From Methyloprofundus sp. (GTDB taxonomy: Bacteria; Pseudomonadota; Gammaproteobacteria; Methylococcales; Methylomonadaceae), in contig JACUUF010000007.1 in NCBI GenBank assembly GCA_014859465.1, positions 1 through 59,774 of the forward strand: a stretch of 59,774 bases of DNA, given 5' to 3'. The notes beneath the pieces were generated by a model. That model was not told where the DNA came from, searched no databases, and saw nothing but the letters and a program-made list of their open reading frames with translations. Positions 49,600 to 58,543 of this stretch are shown piece after piece. The number at the start of each line of letters is the position of its first letter. The stretch's first letter is position 1. Position numbers and translations under genes: made by a program.

Positions 49600-50137
49600 A
49601 AAAATTTGGCAGGCAGATTATCAGCAGGTGCTTTTTAGACAATTAGTGAATGCTTTTTCTTACCCAGGTACGACGCAAACACTCGCCAATAAATCAGCTT
49701 CTGCCAGTCTATCCGTGGTGGCCACCTTGGTGGATGGCGCAACCAGTTTGAGCGATCCACATCAACTGATAACGGAAGCGGATTTATTACGCTTGCAAGT
49801 TGGCTTGAGCTCACCTGATAAGGCGGCTTATGTGTTATGTGCAGGAGATAAAGCGGTGGATTTTCAGCCTTTATTAGGCAGTCTTGAAAGTCCTGATCAA
49901 AGTGCGACTTTAATCATTAAAGTCACAGCTCTACAAAACGGTGATCAGCGCTTGAACTTAAAAGGCCCGGGTATAAAAGAAGGCGGTGAAATTGCCCCCA
50001 AAGGCCTGCATGGTTCATGGCTGAGTCAAAGACAGGAATGGAATGCTGCATTTCCTTTAGGCGTTGATATTATCTTAGTCACAGATGATCAATTCCTTGC
50101 CATTCCTAGAACAACACAAATTAAAGAGGGGGTCTAA
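49589..50137 (+). CDS. phnH: C-P lyase subunit PhnH
   Basis: 182 residues from the ATG at 49589; an ATG at 49583 is nearly as good because GAGGA serves both. PhnH is a PLP-transferase-like fold without PLP that stabilises the PhnGHIJ complex. Seen: QVLFRQLVNAFSYPGT at the N-terminus, LKGPGIKEG and the conserved FPLGVDIILVTDDQFLAIPRTTQI tail. Overlaps phnG by 11 nt and phnI by 1 nt. Confidence 0.92.
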   Translation: MRYEKIWQADYQQVLFRQLVNAFSYPGTTQTLANKSASASLSVVATLVDGATSLSDPHQLITEADLLRLQVGLSSPDKAAYVLCAGDKAVDFQPLLGSLESPDQSATLIIKVTALQNGDQRLNLKGPGIKEGGEIAPKGLHGSWLSQRQEWNAAFPLGVDIILVTDDQFLAIPRTTQIKEGV

Positions 50138-51237
50138 TGGGTTATGTTGCCATTAAAGGCGGTGGTCGTGCCATAGACGGTGCTGCCGATGCTTTGGAAT
50201 ACTTACGTGCTAGACAAGGAGACGAAGGACAGCCTCTAAATAGCGATACCATTGAAAAACAATTACATTTTTTACACAGTCGGATTTTGTCAGAAGGCGG
50301 TTTATATCACCCTAAACTCGCATCATTAGCGATTAAACAAAGTTTAGGCGATACCTTAGAGGCGAGTTTTGCCTTGCGTGCTTATCGTTCCACTCAGCCA
50401 CGTTTAATGGAAACGCCGTTACATGATAGTTCTGAAATGCGCTTGATTCGACGTATTTCTGCTTCATTTAAAGATATTCCCGGCGGCCAGGCCTTAGGGC
50501 CGACAACGGATTACGCCTTGCGCTTATTGCGTATGGAATTATTGAATGAAGATCCTGATAGTTTTAAAGCTATCTGCCAAAACTGGTTTAAAGATTTACC
50601 GGAGCAAGAGGTGCCGGATTCTTTTCCAAAAGTATTAGATAGCTTACGTGCGGAAGGTTTATTGCCGCCCATCAATCAGGCCGCAGTAGAAAATCCTTTT
50701 GATATTACTCGTGAACCTTTGATTTTTCCAGTGCCACGCTCAGCCGCCTTAGCCACCATGGCGCGCGGTGAAACAGGCTCTTTATTGGCGATTGCTTATT
50801 CCAATATGCGTGGCTATGGTGATGTGCATCCTACCGTAGCTGAATTACGCGTGGGTTATTTGCCGATTAAATTACCGCACCCGATTAGCGGTGAACTCAT
50901 TGAAGCGGGCGAAGTTTTAGTCACAGAGTGTGAAGTGGTTGCCATGTATGAAGATGATGAAAACGAAGGAACGCCCACTTTTACTTTAGGTTATGGCGCG
51001 TGTTTTGGCCACAACGAAGTGAAAGCTATCGCCATGGCGATTCTTGATCGCTCCTTGCAAAAAGGCATGCAAGATGGCCCGAGCAATCCATCGGAAGATC
51101 CGGAATTCGTGTTACTACATGTCGATGGTATTGATTCGATGGGCTTTGCCTCGCACTATAAAATGCCGCATTACGTCACTTTCCAATCAGATATGGATCG
51201 CTTACGCAACACCCAGGCTAAAACAGGAGAAGAATGA
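50137..51237 (+). CDS. phnI: C-P lyase subunit PhnI (nucleosidase component)
   Basis: 366 residues. PhnI with PhnG/H/L transfers ribose-triphosphate from ATP to the phosphonate. Hallmarks: MGYVAIKGGGRAIDGAADALE at the start, LGPTTDYALRLLRMELL, RGETGSLLAIAYSNMRGYGDVHPTVAELRVG and YGACFGHNEVKAIAMAILDR. The start overlaps phnH by 1 nt and the stop overlaps phnJ. Confidence 0.96.
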   Translation: MGYVAIKGGGRAIDGAADALEYLRARQGDEGQPLNSDTIEKQLHFLHSRILSEGGLYHPKLASLAIKQSLGDTLEASFALRAYRSTQPRLMETPLHDSSEMRLIRRISASFKDIPGGQALGPTTDYALRLLRMELLNEDPDSFKAICQNWFKDLPEQEVPDSFPKVLDSLRAEGLLPPINQAAVENPFDITREPLIFPVPRSAALATMARGETGSLLAIAYSNMRGYGDVHPTVAELRVGYLPIKLPHPISGELIEAGEVLVTECEVVAMYEDDENEGTPTFTLGYGACFGHNEVKAIAMAILDRSLQKGMQDGPSNPSEDPEFVLLHVDGIDSMGFASHYKMPHYVTFQSDMDRLRNTQAKTGEE

Positions 51238-52094
51238 TGAGTCAAGGCATTAATTTTGGCTTTTTAGATGAATACGCCAAGCGTGAAGTCCGCCGTAGTA
51301 TTCTAAAAGCCATTAGTATTCCAGGTTATCAAGTCCCGTATTCATCGCGTGAAATGCCGATGGGACGCGGTTTTGGCACAGGCGGTTTACAAGTCACTTT
51401 GGCGTTGATTGGCGCTGACGAAACCATGAAAGTGATTGATCAGGGCAGTGATGATTCAGTCAATGCGGTTAATCTACGTAAATTTATTGAATTGACCTGC
51501 CCAGGGATTGATACCACGACGCACTTAGAAGAGGCATCGCTGATTCAATCACGGCACCGTATTCCTGAAGTGCCTTTACGTGCTGACCAGATTTTGGTCT
51601 TACAAGTGCCATATCCTGATGCTTTAGTTATTGTTGAGCCAAATGAAAGTAAACGTAAAATCATGCACGGTGAGGCGGATTATTCGCGGTTATTAGTTAA
51701 GCTGTACGAGGATATTGTTAAATTTGATGAAATTACTATTTCACATCGTTATCCGACCTGTATTAACGATCATTATATTATTGATCCTTCACCGATTCCG
51801 CGTTATGACGTGCCTAAACTACATGATTCTGAAGCTTTGATTTTGCTTGGGGCAGGGCGTGAGAAAAAAATCTACGCAGTGCCACCCTATACTAAGGCAG
51901 AGCCTTTAGCATTTGATGATATGCCGTTTAGAATTGAAGATTTCAGTGATGAAAACGGCCAGCGCCGCGTCTGTTGTCAGTGTGGCTCAAGCGATAGCTT
52001 TTTAGATGAGTTTATCAACGAACAAGGGGAGCGCGTGTACCAGTGTTCAGACAGTGATTATTGTGAGCTGCAACAGGAGCAAAATAATGGATAA
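51237..52094 (+). CDS. phnJ: Carbon-phosphorus lyase PhnJ (radical SAM)
   Basis: 285 residues; an ATG one codon earlier (51234) is also possible. It cleaves the C-P bond of alpha-D-ribose-1-methylphosphonate-5-phosphate, releasing the alkane (methane from methylphosphonate). Its Fe-S ligands form CX2CX20CX5C near the C-terminus (VCCQCG, then CSDSDYC), against CX2CX21CX5C in E. coli, with an extra adjacent Cys. Conserved core: FGFLDEYAKREVRRSILKAI, PYSSREMPMGRGFGTGG and PTCINDHYIIDPSPIPRYD. Confidence 0.96.
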   Translation: MSQGINFGFLDEYAKREVRRSILKAISIPGYQVPYSSREMPMGRGFGTGGLQVTLALIGADETMKVIDQGSDDSVNAVNLRKFIELTCPGIDTTTHLEEASLIQSRHRIPEVPLRADQILVLQVPYPDALVIVEPNESKRKIMHGEADYSRLLVKLYEDIVKFDEITISHRYPTCINDHYIIDPSPIPRYDVPKLHDSEALILLGAGREKKIYAVPPYTKAEPLAFDDMPFRIEDFSDENGQRRVCCQCGSSDSFLDEFINEQGERVYQCSDSDYCELQQEQNNG

Positions 52095-52917
52095 AATTCT
52101 AGAAGTTAGAAACCTGACACAGCTGTTTGGCAAAGGCTGTAAACACTGTTTTAGCTCGACTGGGCCTGAATTTGAAACCAATATTTGCCCGCATTGCGGC
52201 AGTATTGTTGCAGTACATGATTTATCCTTTGATCTGCATCGTGGTGAGATTTTAGGCATTATGGGTGAGTCAGGTAGCGGTAAATCGACCGCAGTCAAAT
52301 GCCTGTATTTTGATCAAGAGCCCTACAGTGGTACTGCAACTTATTTTTCAGACGATCAGCAGTACAACTTATTTAATTTGAATGCCGCCCAACGTCGAAA
52401 AATGCGTAACCATAATTTTGGCATGGTGTATCAAAATCCTAATTTAGGCTTGAATTTTGATATTTCAGCCGGTGGTAATATCGCCGAACGATTACTGATG
52501 AATCAGGTGATGAATTATGCAGACATTCGTGAGCGTGCCCGCGAATTATTAGCGCGTACCGAAGTATTAACTGAACGGATGGATGAATTACCCAGGAATT
52601 TCTCTGGTGGTATGCAGCAAAGAGTGCAAATTTCTAAAGCCTTAGCCACCAATCCGCCGCTGTTATTTTTAGACGAAGTGACCACGGGCTTAGATTTATC
52701 GGTACAAGCCAAAATCCTGGATTTAATTTTAGAAATTCAAACGGAGTTAAATACCGCCATGATTGTGGTCACTCATGATTTAGGTGTTATTCGTTTGTTG
52801 GCTGGACGCACCTTGGTGATGAAGTATGGCCGAGTGATTGAGAGTGGTTTGACAGATCAGATATTAGAAGATCCACAACATGCTTATACCCAACAACTGG
52901 TCGCTTCGGCATTATAA
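52087..52917 (+). CDS. phnK: C-P lyase complex ATP-binding subunit PhnK
   Basis: 276 residues; ATG at 52087 set by AGGAG about 9 nt upstream, overlapping phnJ by 8 nt. ABC-type ATPase with Walker A GESGSGKSTAV, signature FSGGMQQRVQISKAL, Walker B LLFLDEVTTGLD and an H-loop VTHDLG. Between the first strand and Walker A is a Cys-rich insert (GCKHC, then CPHCG) that could hold a metal. PhnK binds to the PhnGHIJ core rather than acting as a membrane transporter. Confidence 0.95.
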   Translation: MDKILEVRNLTQLFGKGCKHCFSSTGPEFETNICPHCGSIVAVHDLSFDLHRGEILGIMGESGSGKSTAVKCLYFDQEPYSGTATYFSDDQQYNLFNLNAAQRRKMRNHNFGMVYQNPNLGLNFDISAGGNIAERLLMNQVMNYADIRERARELLARTEVLTERMDELPRNFSGGMQQRVQISKALATNPPLLFLDEVTTGLDLSVQAKILDLILEIQTELNTAMIVVTHDLGVIRLLAGRTLVMKYGRVIESGLTDQILEDPQHAYTQQLVASAL

Positions 52918-52926
52918 GGAATCATT

Positions 52927-53646
52927 ATGACTGAAAATGCTATTTTAAGAGTGGAACAGCTCTCTAAAACGTTCGTATTGCATGAACAAAATAAAATTAT
53001 TCCTTCGTCATCTAATGTCGATTTGCATGTGTATGCAGGTAAATTAACAGCCTTAATTGGCCCGACAGGCGCGGGTAAATCATCAGTATTAAAAAGTATC
53101 TACCGGACTTATTTACCTAGCAGTGGCCGCATCTTGTATCAAACGGCGGGCTTTACACAATTGGATTTAGCCTTAGCGACTGAATATCAAATTTTGGAAT
53201 TACGGCGTGCAGAAATTGCTTTTGTCACGCAGTTTTTACATACCCTGCCCAGACAAAAAACCTTAGATGTCGTAGCGATGCCTTTATATCAACAAGGTGT
53301 TGATAGACAAGAGGGGCGTGACCGTGCGGCCGACTTATTAACACAGCTCAATATTCCTGAACGCTTATGGGAAATTGCCCCAGCCACTTTTTCAGGGGGG
53401 GAAAAACAGCGGGTTAATTTAGCGCGTGGCTTAATTGCCTCGCCTCGACTGTTATTGCTTGATGAACCGACGGCAAGTTTAGATGCTAAAACCACTGATC
53501 GAGTGATTGAGCTTATTCAACAAAAGAAAGAGCAAGGCACCGCGATGTTAGCCATTTTTCATCATGCCGATTTAGTTAGGCGGATGGCTGACCATGTAGT
53601 TGAATTAAGTCCACCAGTAGAAATAACCAGCGAGAAAGCCGCATGA
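52927..53646 (+). CDS. phnL: C-P lyase complex ATP-binding subunit PhnL
   Basis: 239 residues. ABC-type ATPase required for the alpha-D-ribose-1-phosphonate triphosphate synthase step. Walker A GPTGAGKSSVLKSIY, ABC signature FSGGEKQRVNLARGL, Walker B LLLLDEPTASLD and H-loop IFHHADL. The opening strand (ILRVEQLSKTFVLHEQN) is the PhnL form. Nine nt after phnK; overlaps phnM by 4 nt (ATGA). Confidence 0.95.
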   Translation: MTENAILRVEQLSKTFVLHEQNKIIPSSSNVDLHVYAGKLTALIGPTGAGKSSVLKSIYRTYLPSSGRILYQTAGFTQLDLALATEYQILELRRAEIAFVTQFLHTLPRQKTLDVVAMPLYQQGVDRQEGRDRAADLLTQLNIPERLWEIAPATFSGGEKQRVNLARGLIASPRLLLLDEPTASLDAKTTDRVIELIQQKKEQGTAMLAIFHHADLVRRMADHVVELSPPVEITSEKAA

Positions 53647-54794
53647 AATATTTAATTAATGCCCGTCTGATCTTGGCGGATAAAATCTTAGAAAACGCTT
53701 CATTAGTGATCGAACAGGGAAAAATCAGTGCGATTAATCCAGAGATAGCCCCTGATATTAGGCCAATAGATTGTGAGAATCGTTATGTAATGCCCGGGAT
53801 GATTGATTTACATGCCGATGCCTTAGAAAAAGAAATTGAACCACGGCCTAATGTGCATTTTCCATTAGCGTTTGCAATTGCTCAAGTGGATAAACGTAAT
53901 GCGGCGGCAGGCGTTACTACGCCTTATCATTCCTTGTCTTTTGCCAATAAAGAGCTGGGTCTGCGCAATAATAAAATGGCCGCCGATATTGTGCGTGCTA
54001 TTCATGATTTTAATGGTAAAGGCTTGGTTGATAATCGGGTGCATACGCGTTATGAAATCACTGATCCAACGGCACTTCCTGTATTAAAACAGTTGCTTGA
54101 TGAAGATTCAGTGCATTTGTTATCGATTATGGACCATACGCCGGGACAAGGTCAGTTTAAAGATATGCGGGCATTTCAGGATTATTTATCCAAAAGTTAC
54201 CATAAAACAGAAGTGGAAACCCAAGCGATTATTGATGAGAAACTAGGTCAGGCAGAAGCGGCTCAAGTACGGGTTAAAGAACTTATCGCCTATGCACACG
54301 GCAAAAATGTGCATGTCGCCAGTCATGATGATGACTGTCCTGAAAAGGTTGCCGAAATTTTAGATTTAGGCGTGCATATCAGTGAATTTCCGATTAATCT
54401 GGAAACCGCTAAAGTGGCTTATGATTCGGGAATGACAACGATTATGGGCGCACCCAATATTTTGCGCGGTAAAAGTCAAAGTGGTTCAATGAAAGCCCAG
54501 GATGGGATTGAGCATAATGTCGTCTCTTGTTTATGCTCTGACTATGCGCCGGCAAGTTTATTAACAGCCTTGTTTTTATTAGAACAACGTGAGGTACTGA
54601 GTTTGCCGGAAGCCGTTAAACTAGTATCAATGAACCCTGCTAAGGCAGTAGGTTTAAATGATCGGGGTGAAATTGCTGTTGGTAAAAGAGCCGATTTATT
54701 GTGTATTGATTTTGTTGATGATTACCCGCAAGTAAGACAAACCTGGGTCAATGGCAGATTAGTTTACCAAGCAGGTTATGCGCATGGTGAGTAG
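53643..54794 (+). CDS. phnM: Alpha-D-ribose 1-methylphosphonate 5-triphosphate diphosphatase PhnM
   Basis: 383 residues of the amidohydrolase superfamily. It removes pyrophosphate from the triphosphate intermediate before C-P cleavage. Metal site pieces: GMIDLHADALEKEIEPRP near the N-terminus, then HVASHDDDCPEKV, HISEFPINLETAKVA and CLCSDYAPASLL. GEIAVGKRADLLCIDF is the typical C-terminal repeat of the family. Coupled to phnL and phnN by overlapping ends. Confidence 0.95.
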   Translation: MKYLINARLILADKILENASLVIEQGKISAINPEIAPDIRPIDCENRYVMPGMIDLHADALEKEIEPRPNVHFPLAFAIAQVDKRNAAAGVTTPYHSLSFANKELGLRNNKMAADIVRAIHDFNGKGLVDNRVHTRYEITDPTALPVLKQLLDEDSVHLLSIMDHTPGQGQFKDMRAFQDYLSKSYHKTEVETQAIIDEKLGQAEAAQVRVKELIAYAHGKNVHVASHDDDCPEKVAEILDLGVHISEFPINLETAKVAYDSGMTTIMGAPNILRGKSQSGSMKAQDGIEHNVVSCLCSDYAPASLLTALFLLEQREVLSLPEAVKLVSMNPAKAVGLNDRGEIAVGKRADLLCIDFVDDYPQVRQTWVNGRLVYQAGYAHGE

Positions 54795-55365
54795 TAAAAA
54801 AGGTTGTTTATTTTATGTAATTGGTGCTTCAGGATCAGGTAAAGATAGCTTAATTGCCTACGCAAGAAAACATATAAGCGACCAATCAAAAGTGATTTTT
54901 ATGCATCGCTACATTACTCGACCACCGGAATTGCAAGGTGAAAATCATGTGTTTTTAGATGCCGAAGAATTTGAATATCGAGACAAGAACGATTTTTTCA
55001 GTATGCAGTGGGATAGCCACAATTTGCGTTATGCCATAGGCAAAGAAATCGATTTTTGGCTAGATCAAGGCGTTGATGTGGTTGTCAATGGTTCGCGTGG
55101 ATATTTATTGACAGCCTTAGAAAAATACCCAGATATGAACGTACTTCTGATTACTTGCTCAATTGATGTGTTATGCAAACGTTTAATTGCCCGTGGTCGA
55201 GAATCAGGTGAAGAAATTTCTGAGCGTATAGAACGCGCACGACAGTTTATTGATATTCAGTACCCCAATGTACGCATAATAAAAAATGATGACTCGATTG
55301 AAAAAAGTGGTCATGAGTTTGTGCAGTTATTACAGCATCCAGAACGAATAGGAAGTATAGCTTAA
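54778..55365 (+). CDS. phnN: Ribose 1,5-bisphosphate phosphokinase PhnN
   Basis: 195 residues from the ATG at 54778 (or 193 from 54784), overlapping phnM by 17 nt. It converts ribose 1,5-bisphosphate to PRPP, recycling the sugar left after PhnP action. The P-loop is VIGASGSGKDSLI, and the guanylate-kinase-like VFMHRYITRPPELQGENHVFL and CSIDVLCKRLIARGRESGEEI regions follow. Third-from-last gene of the operon's enzymatic part, 2 nt before phnP. Confidence 0.94.
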   Translation: MRMVSSKKGCLFYVIGASGSGKDSLIAYARKHISDQSKVIFMHRYITRPPELQGENHVFLDAEEFEYRDKNDFFSMQWDSHNLRYAIGKEIDFWLDQGVDVVVNGSRGYLLTALEKYPDMNVLLITCSIDVLCKRLIARGRESGEEISERIERARQFIDIQYPNVRIIKNDDSIEKSGHEFVQLLQHPERIGSIA

Positions 55366-55367
55366 AG

Positions 55368-56168
55368 ATGTCTAGTACTGAGGAGAATGAGAGCATTGCA
55401 AATGTAGATGCATGTTTTAGTATTAAGTTTTTAGGCACAGGCAATGCGCCTGGTGTGCCTGTACGTGGCTGTTCTTGTGACGTTTGCATTAAGGCCAAGG
55501 TTAATAAAGATTTAAGGCGTGAATCTTGTTGTGCTGTGATAGAGTTTGCCGAACATCGAATATTATTAGATGCTGGCGTGTTTGATTTAAAGTATCGTTT
55601 TTCAGAAAATTCTCTAAGCGCCATATTACTGACGCATTTTCATCCCGACCATGTCCAAGGCTTATTTCCCTTTCGTTGGGGCGGTAATGACAGAATCGAT
55701 ACTTATGCGCCAAATGATAAAGAGGGTTGTGGTGATTTATATAAAAATCCAGGAGTATTAAATTTTCTTACTTTAACTGCTTTTGCACACTTTTATATTG
55801 GTGAGGTACTTATTACTCCCGTACCACTTGCCCATTCAAAAATAACATTAGGTTTCTGTTTTGAGCACCTCAACGTTAAAATCGCTTATTTAACAGATAC
55901 GGTTGGTTTACCCAAGAAAACAGAAGCGTTTTTGCGTTACTGGGAGCCAGATGTTATGGTCATTGACTGCGCTTTTCCTCCTCAAAAAACTAGACCTAGA
56001 AATCATAATGACATTAATATGGTTTTAACCACGTATGAAGAATTTAAGCCTAAAAAGATGCTGTTAACGCATATTGGGCATCAGTTGGATCTATGGTTGA
56101 ATGCGCATGAGCAGGAATTGCCTGATGGTATTTCTGTCGTTAGGGATAATGAAACTTATATTTTCTGA
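55368..56168 (+). CDS. phnP: Phosphoribosyl 1,2-cyclic phosphate phosphodiesterase PhnP
   Basis: 266 residues of the metallo-beta-lactamase fold. It opens the 1,2-cyclic phosphate produced by PhnJ to give ribose 1,5-bisphosphate. The binuclear metal motif HxHxDH is ILLTHFHPDHVQGLFPFRWG; the zinc-ribbon-like part RGCSCDVCIKAK is also typical. AYLTDTVGLPKKT and LLTHIGHQLDLW complete the active site. Last gene of the operon; a weak terminator follows. Confidence 0.95.
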   Translation: MSSTEENESIANVDACFSIKFLGTGNAPGVPVRGCSCDVCIKAKVNKDLRRESCCAVIEFAEHRILLDAGVFDLKYRFSENSLSAILLTHFHPDHVQGLFPFRWGGNDRIDTYAPNDKEGCGDLYKNPGVLNFLTLTAFAHFYIGEVLITPVPLAHSKITLGFCFEHLNVKIAYLTDTVGLPKKTEAFLRYWEPDVMVIDCAFPPQKTRPRNHNDINMVLTTYEEFKPKKMLLTHIGHQLDLWLNAHEQELPDGISVVRDNETYIF

Positions 56169-56208
56169 CATCTGGCAATAAGGCGTTAATAACTTCAGCA
56201 GGCGTAAG

Positions 56209-56225
56209 AAAGCTTTAGCTTTTTT
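56209..56225 (+). terminator. Weak terminator-like hairpin after phnP
   Basis: AAAGCT-TT-AGCTTT followed by TTT. The stem is only 6 bp, so efficiency is doubtful, but it lies 41 bp past the operon's last stop codon and nothing better is visible before the MITE at 56361. Confidence 0.35.
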
Positions 56226-56360
56226 GTCAGGCACAGCAATGGCTAAAGCTATTGCACTTCTTATCCAATGTCGAACTTAATACATGCTCATTGCTTAATA
56301 ATGGCATGCTTTAATACTAGGCTTACTTAATGCCTCTGATATTCGGCCACTGCCATACTG

Positions 56361-56501
56361 TAGTGGTCTAATAAAAGTGAAGCTACTCCCTCTCCTGCTG
56401 GAGAGGGTTGGGTAGAGGAGAATAAAATCAAGGCTTTATCTATTTTCCCTCATCCAACTTTCTTCCTCTGCAAAAAGCTTTAAGACTTGTGTAGATACCT
56501 A
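56361..56501 (+). mobile_element. MITE family copy C (internally deleted)
   Basis: Shares with copy B the TCCCTCTCCTGCTGGAGAGG hairpin region (56387-56407), the GAGGAGAATAAA block and the right end CTTGTGTAGATACCTA. The left part is shortened: TAGTGGTCTA at 56361 may represent the left inverted end, joined directly to the block before the hairpin. The remaining parts of the 562-bp gap 56169-56730 show only the weak terminator and the hairpin at 56674. Confidence 0.65.
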
Positions 56502-56673
56502 TGCTCTCCGTGGGTAATGAGAAGTGACTACACTAAAATCATCAAATACAGATGAATCTTTTTTCTAAAACTCTTGTAGCTCTCACCTTTATCTCAAAAT
56601 AAGATATATAAATCAAAACATATCATTAAATATTTTATTCATCCTCTGCTAAAGTACCCCCAAGCTTAAATAT

Positions 56674-56706
56674 GACTGACTATAAACGTGCTGTTTATAG
56701 TCAGTC
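56674..56706. promoter_or_regulatory. Perfect 14-bp palindrome upstream of yezD
   Basis: GACTGACTATAAAC and its exact reverse complement are separated by GTGCT. It lies 24 bp before the yezD start, where it would be in the leader or overlap the promoter. It lacks a T-run and so does not look like a terminator. It could be an operator for a dimeric regulator or an RNA hairpin controlling the yezD-porin-sbp run. Confidence 0.6.
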
Positions 56707-56730
56707 GTCATTAGTTATAGAGGATAGTAT

Positions 56731-56901
56731 ATGAGCTGCGAAGCAAGCCACCACAACAAAACCCAGTTGCCATCGGAAATCGCCGTGCAGATTGCTCTTG
56801 CTTTACAAGACATCCGCTTTGGCTCGATTGAAATTATCATTCACGAAGGTAAAATTGTGCAAATAGAGCGCAATGAGAAGCTACGCTTCAATGCAAAGTA
56901 A
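56731..56901 (+). CDS. YezD family (DUF2292) small protein
   Basis: 56 residues with GAGG 7 nt before the ATG. The sequence matches the YezD/DUF2292 pattern: VQIALALQDIRFGSIEIIIH followed by EGKIVQIERNEKLRF. This family is often found next to sulfate or thiosulfate uptake and assimilation genes, and here a sulfate-binding protein lies in the same direction two genes on. The function is unknown; a regulatory or binding role in sulfur metabolism is only suggested by context. Confidence 0.85.
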   Translation: MSCEASHHNKTQLPSEIAVQIALALQDIRFGSIEIIIHEGKIVQIERNEKLRFNAK

Positions 56902-57022
56902 TGATTTAAATCAATAGGCGCATCTAAATTCTGCCGTAAAAACGGCGAAAAATTAATTGTAAAAGTGACCGCAAACTGACCAAAACAAACGAAGTTGCCG
57001 CACTTATAGTGGAAAATGAATT

Positions 57023-58504
57023 ATGAATATAGCAAAAATATCTACTCTGGTGCTGACGGCTCTTGTTAGCCAACAGGGCTACGCAACCGAAGGCACCGTT
57101 TTAGAATCGGCTTATGATCGTGCCGAAAAAGCGTATCACTCGAAAGAATGGAAAGAGCTGCCGGATGAGGCTCTAGTCCGATCCAATCGAATTAAATGGA
57201 ATCGAGTCGCGAAGGCGGCTTTGAATCTACCCGAGTGGATGGAATTCAGTTTGAGCCAGCGTACGCGTTACGAAAATGTTTCCAATAATTGGCGCAAAAA
57301 TGAGCGAGCGGCCAATAATTCGCAATTGCCATTACAGTCACGTGTGCATCTGGGGGCTAATTACGGGCCTTTTTGGCTAATGTTTGAAGGGCAGGATTCG
57401 CGTACCCATTTTAACGAGCCAGGCGATTTTACCGGCAGGATGATCAACGAATTCGATATTTTGCAACTCTTCGGTTCGGCAACGTTCAAAAACGTGTTTG
57501 ACACCGGCTTGCGTACCGATTTTCACTTTGGTCGCATCACGCTAGAATTGGCCAATGCGCGCTTGATTGGCCGTAATGATTTTCCTAATACCACCAATGC
57601 TTTTGATGGCGGCCACTTTGCGCTCGGTAATGACAAGGACTGGCGAGTGCGAACTTTTTTAACTGCTCCGGTTGCTATTGACGAAATCAGACTGGATAAA
57701 AGCAGTGAGAAGAACTTATTTTGGGGAGCTGCCTTCGAGTCAAAACAATTGCAATGGTTAAGTGGTGAAGCTTATTATCTAGGCATTAGCGAAAGCAAAA
57801 ATCCCGCTAGATCTCGTCATTTCTCGACCTTTGGTGTGCATGCCTACAAAAAAGCAGTCAAGAAAAAAAGCCATTTCAAGGATCATGAATTTGGCCGCTG
57901 GGACTACGATTTGGAAACTATGATCCAAACGGGAAAGCGAAGAAATAAGGATCATTTTGCCTATGCGAGTTTTGCCCATATCGGCTACACCTTAAATGCG
58001 CCGTGGATTCCACAATTTCAGGCTGAATATTTCTATGCCAGCGGTAGCGAAGATCCGAGTAGCGGCAAAAGCCAAACCTTCGACAAGCTATTTGGTTTGC
58101 GTCGCGGGGATTTTATGCAAACCAGCCTATACGGGCCATTTGGTCATTCCAATCTGGAATCGGTCGGTTGGCGCTTCGCCGTCAAGCCGACTGACAACAG
58201 CATGGTGTATTTCAAGCACCACGCCAACTGGCTGGCAGAAGCCAAAGATATTTTCGACGGCTCGCAAGTATCGGGCGGCAATTTGCAAGATAAAACCGGT
58301 AATTCCGGGCGTTGGCTAGGGAATGATATTGAATTGGCGGGCGAATACAAATTAGGCTCTAATCTGATTCTGTCGGCTGGTTATTCGCATTGGTTCAAGG
58401 GCGATTATTTCGACAAGCTAGCAGCCACAGCAGGGAGTGGAATACCGCAAAATGGTGAAAAAGATACCGACTACTTCTTCTTTCAAACAGAATTAAGACT
58501 GTAA
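57023..58504 (+). CDS. Alginate-export-type outer-membrane porin
   Basis: 493 residues. Signal peptide (STLVLTALVSQQGYA), a helical N-terminal segment (about 25-75), then an alginate_exp-like beta barrel: EFSLSQRTRYENVSNNW, LPLQSRVHLGANYGPFWLMFEGQDSR, EFDILQLFGSATF and GRITLELANARLIGRNDF, ending in the aromatic strand FFFQTELRL. AlgE-like barrels export alginate in Pseudomonas, but homologues elsewhere act as uptake channels. Here it lies between yezD and a sulfate-binding protein, so anion uptake is more likely. It looks richer in GC than its neighbours, like the other porin. Confidence 0.85.
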   Translation: MNIAKISTLVLTALVSQQGYATEGTVLESAYDRAEKAYHSKEWKELPDEALVRSNRIKWNRVAKAALNLPEWMEFSLSQRTRYENVSNNWRKNERAANNSQLPLQSRVHLGANYGPFWLMFEGQDSRTHFNEPGDFTGRMINEFDILQLFGSATFKNVFDTGLRTDFHFGRITLELANARLIGRNDFPNTTNAFDGGHFALGNDKDWRVRTFLTAPVAIDEIRLDKSSEKNLFWGAAFESKQLQWLSGEAYYLGISESKNPARSRHFSTFGVHAYKKAVKKKSHFKDHEFGRWDYDLETMIQTGKRRNKDHFAYASFAHIGYTLNAPWIPQFQAEYFYASGSEDPSSGKSQTFDKLFGLRRGDFMQTSLYGPFGHSNLESVGWRFAVKPTDNSMVYFKHHANWLAEAKDIFDGSQVSGGNLQDKTGNSGRWLGNDIELAGEYKLGSNLILSAGYSHWFKGDYFDKLAATAGSGIPQNGEKDTDYFFFQTELRL

Positions 58505-58543
58505 AGCTGACATATTCATTAACTAAAAAAGAGCATTTACCTT

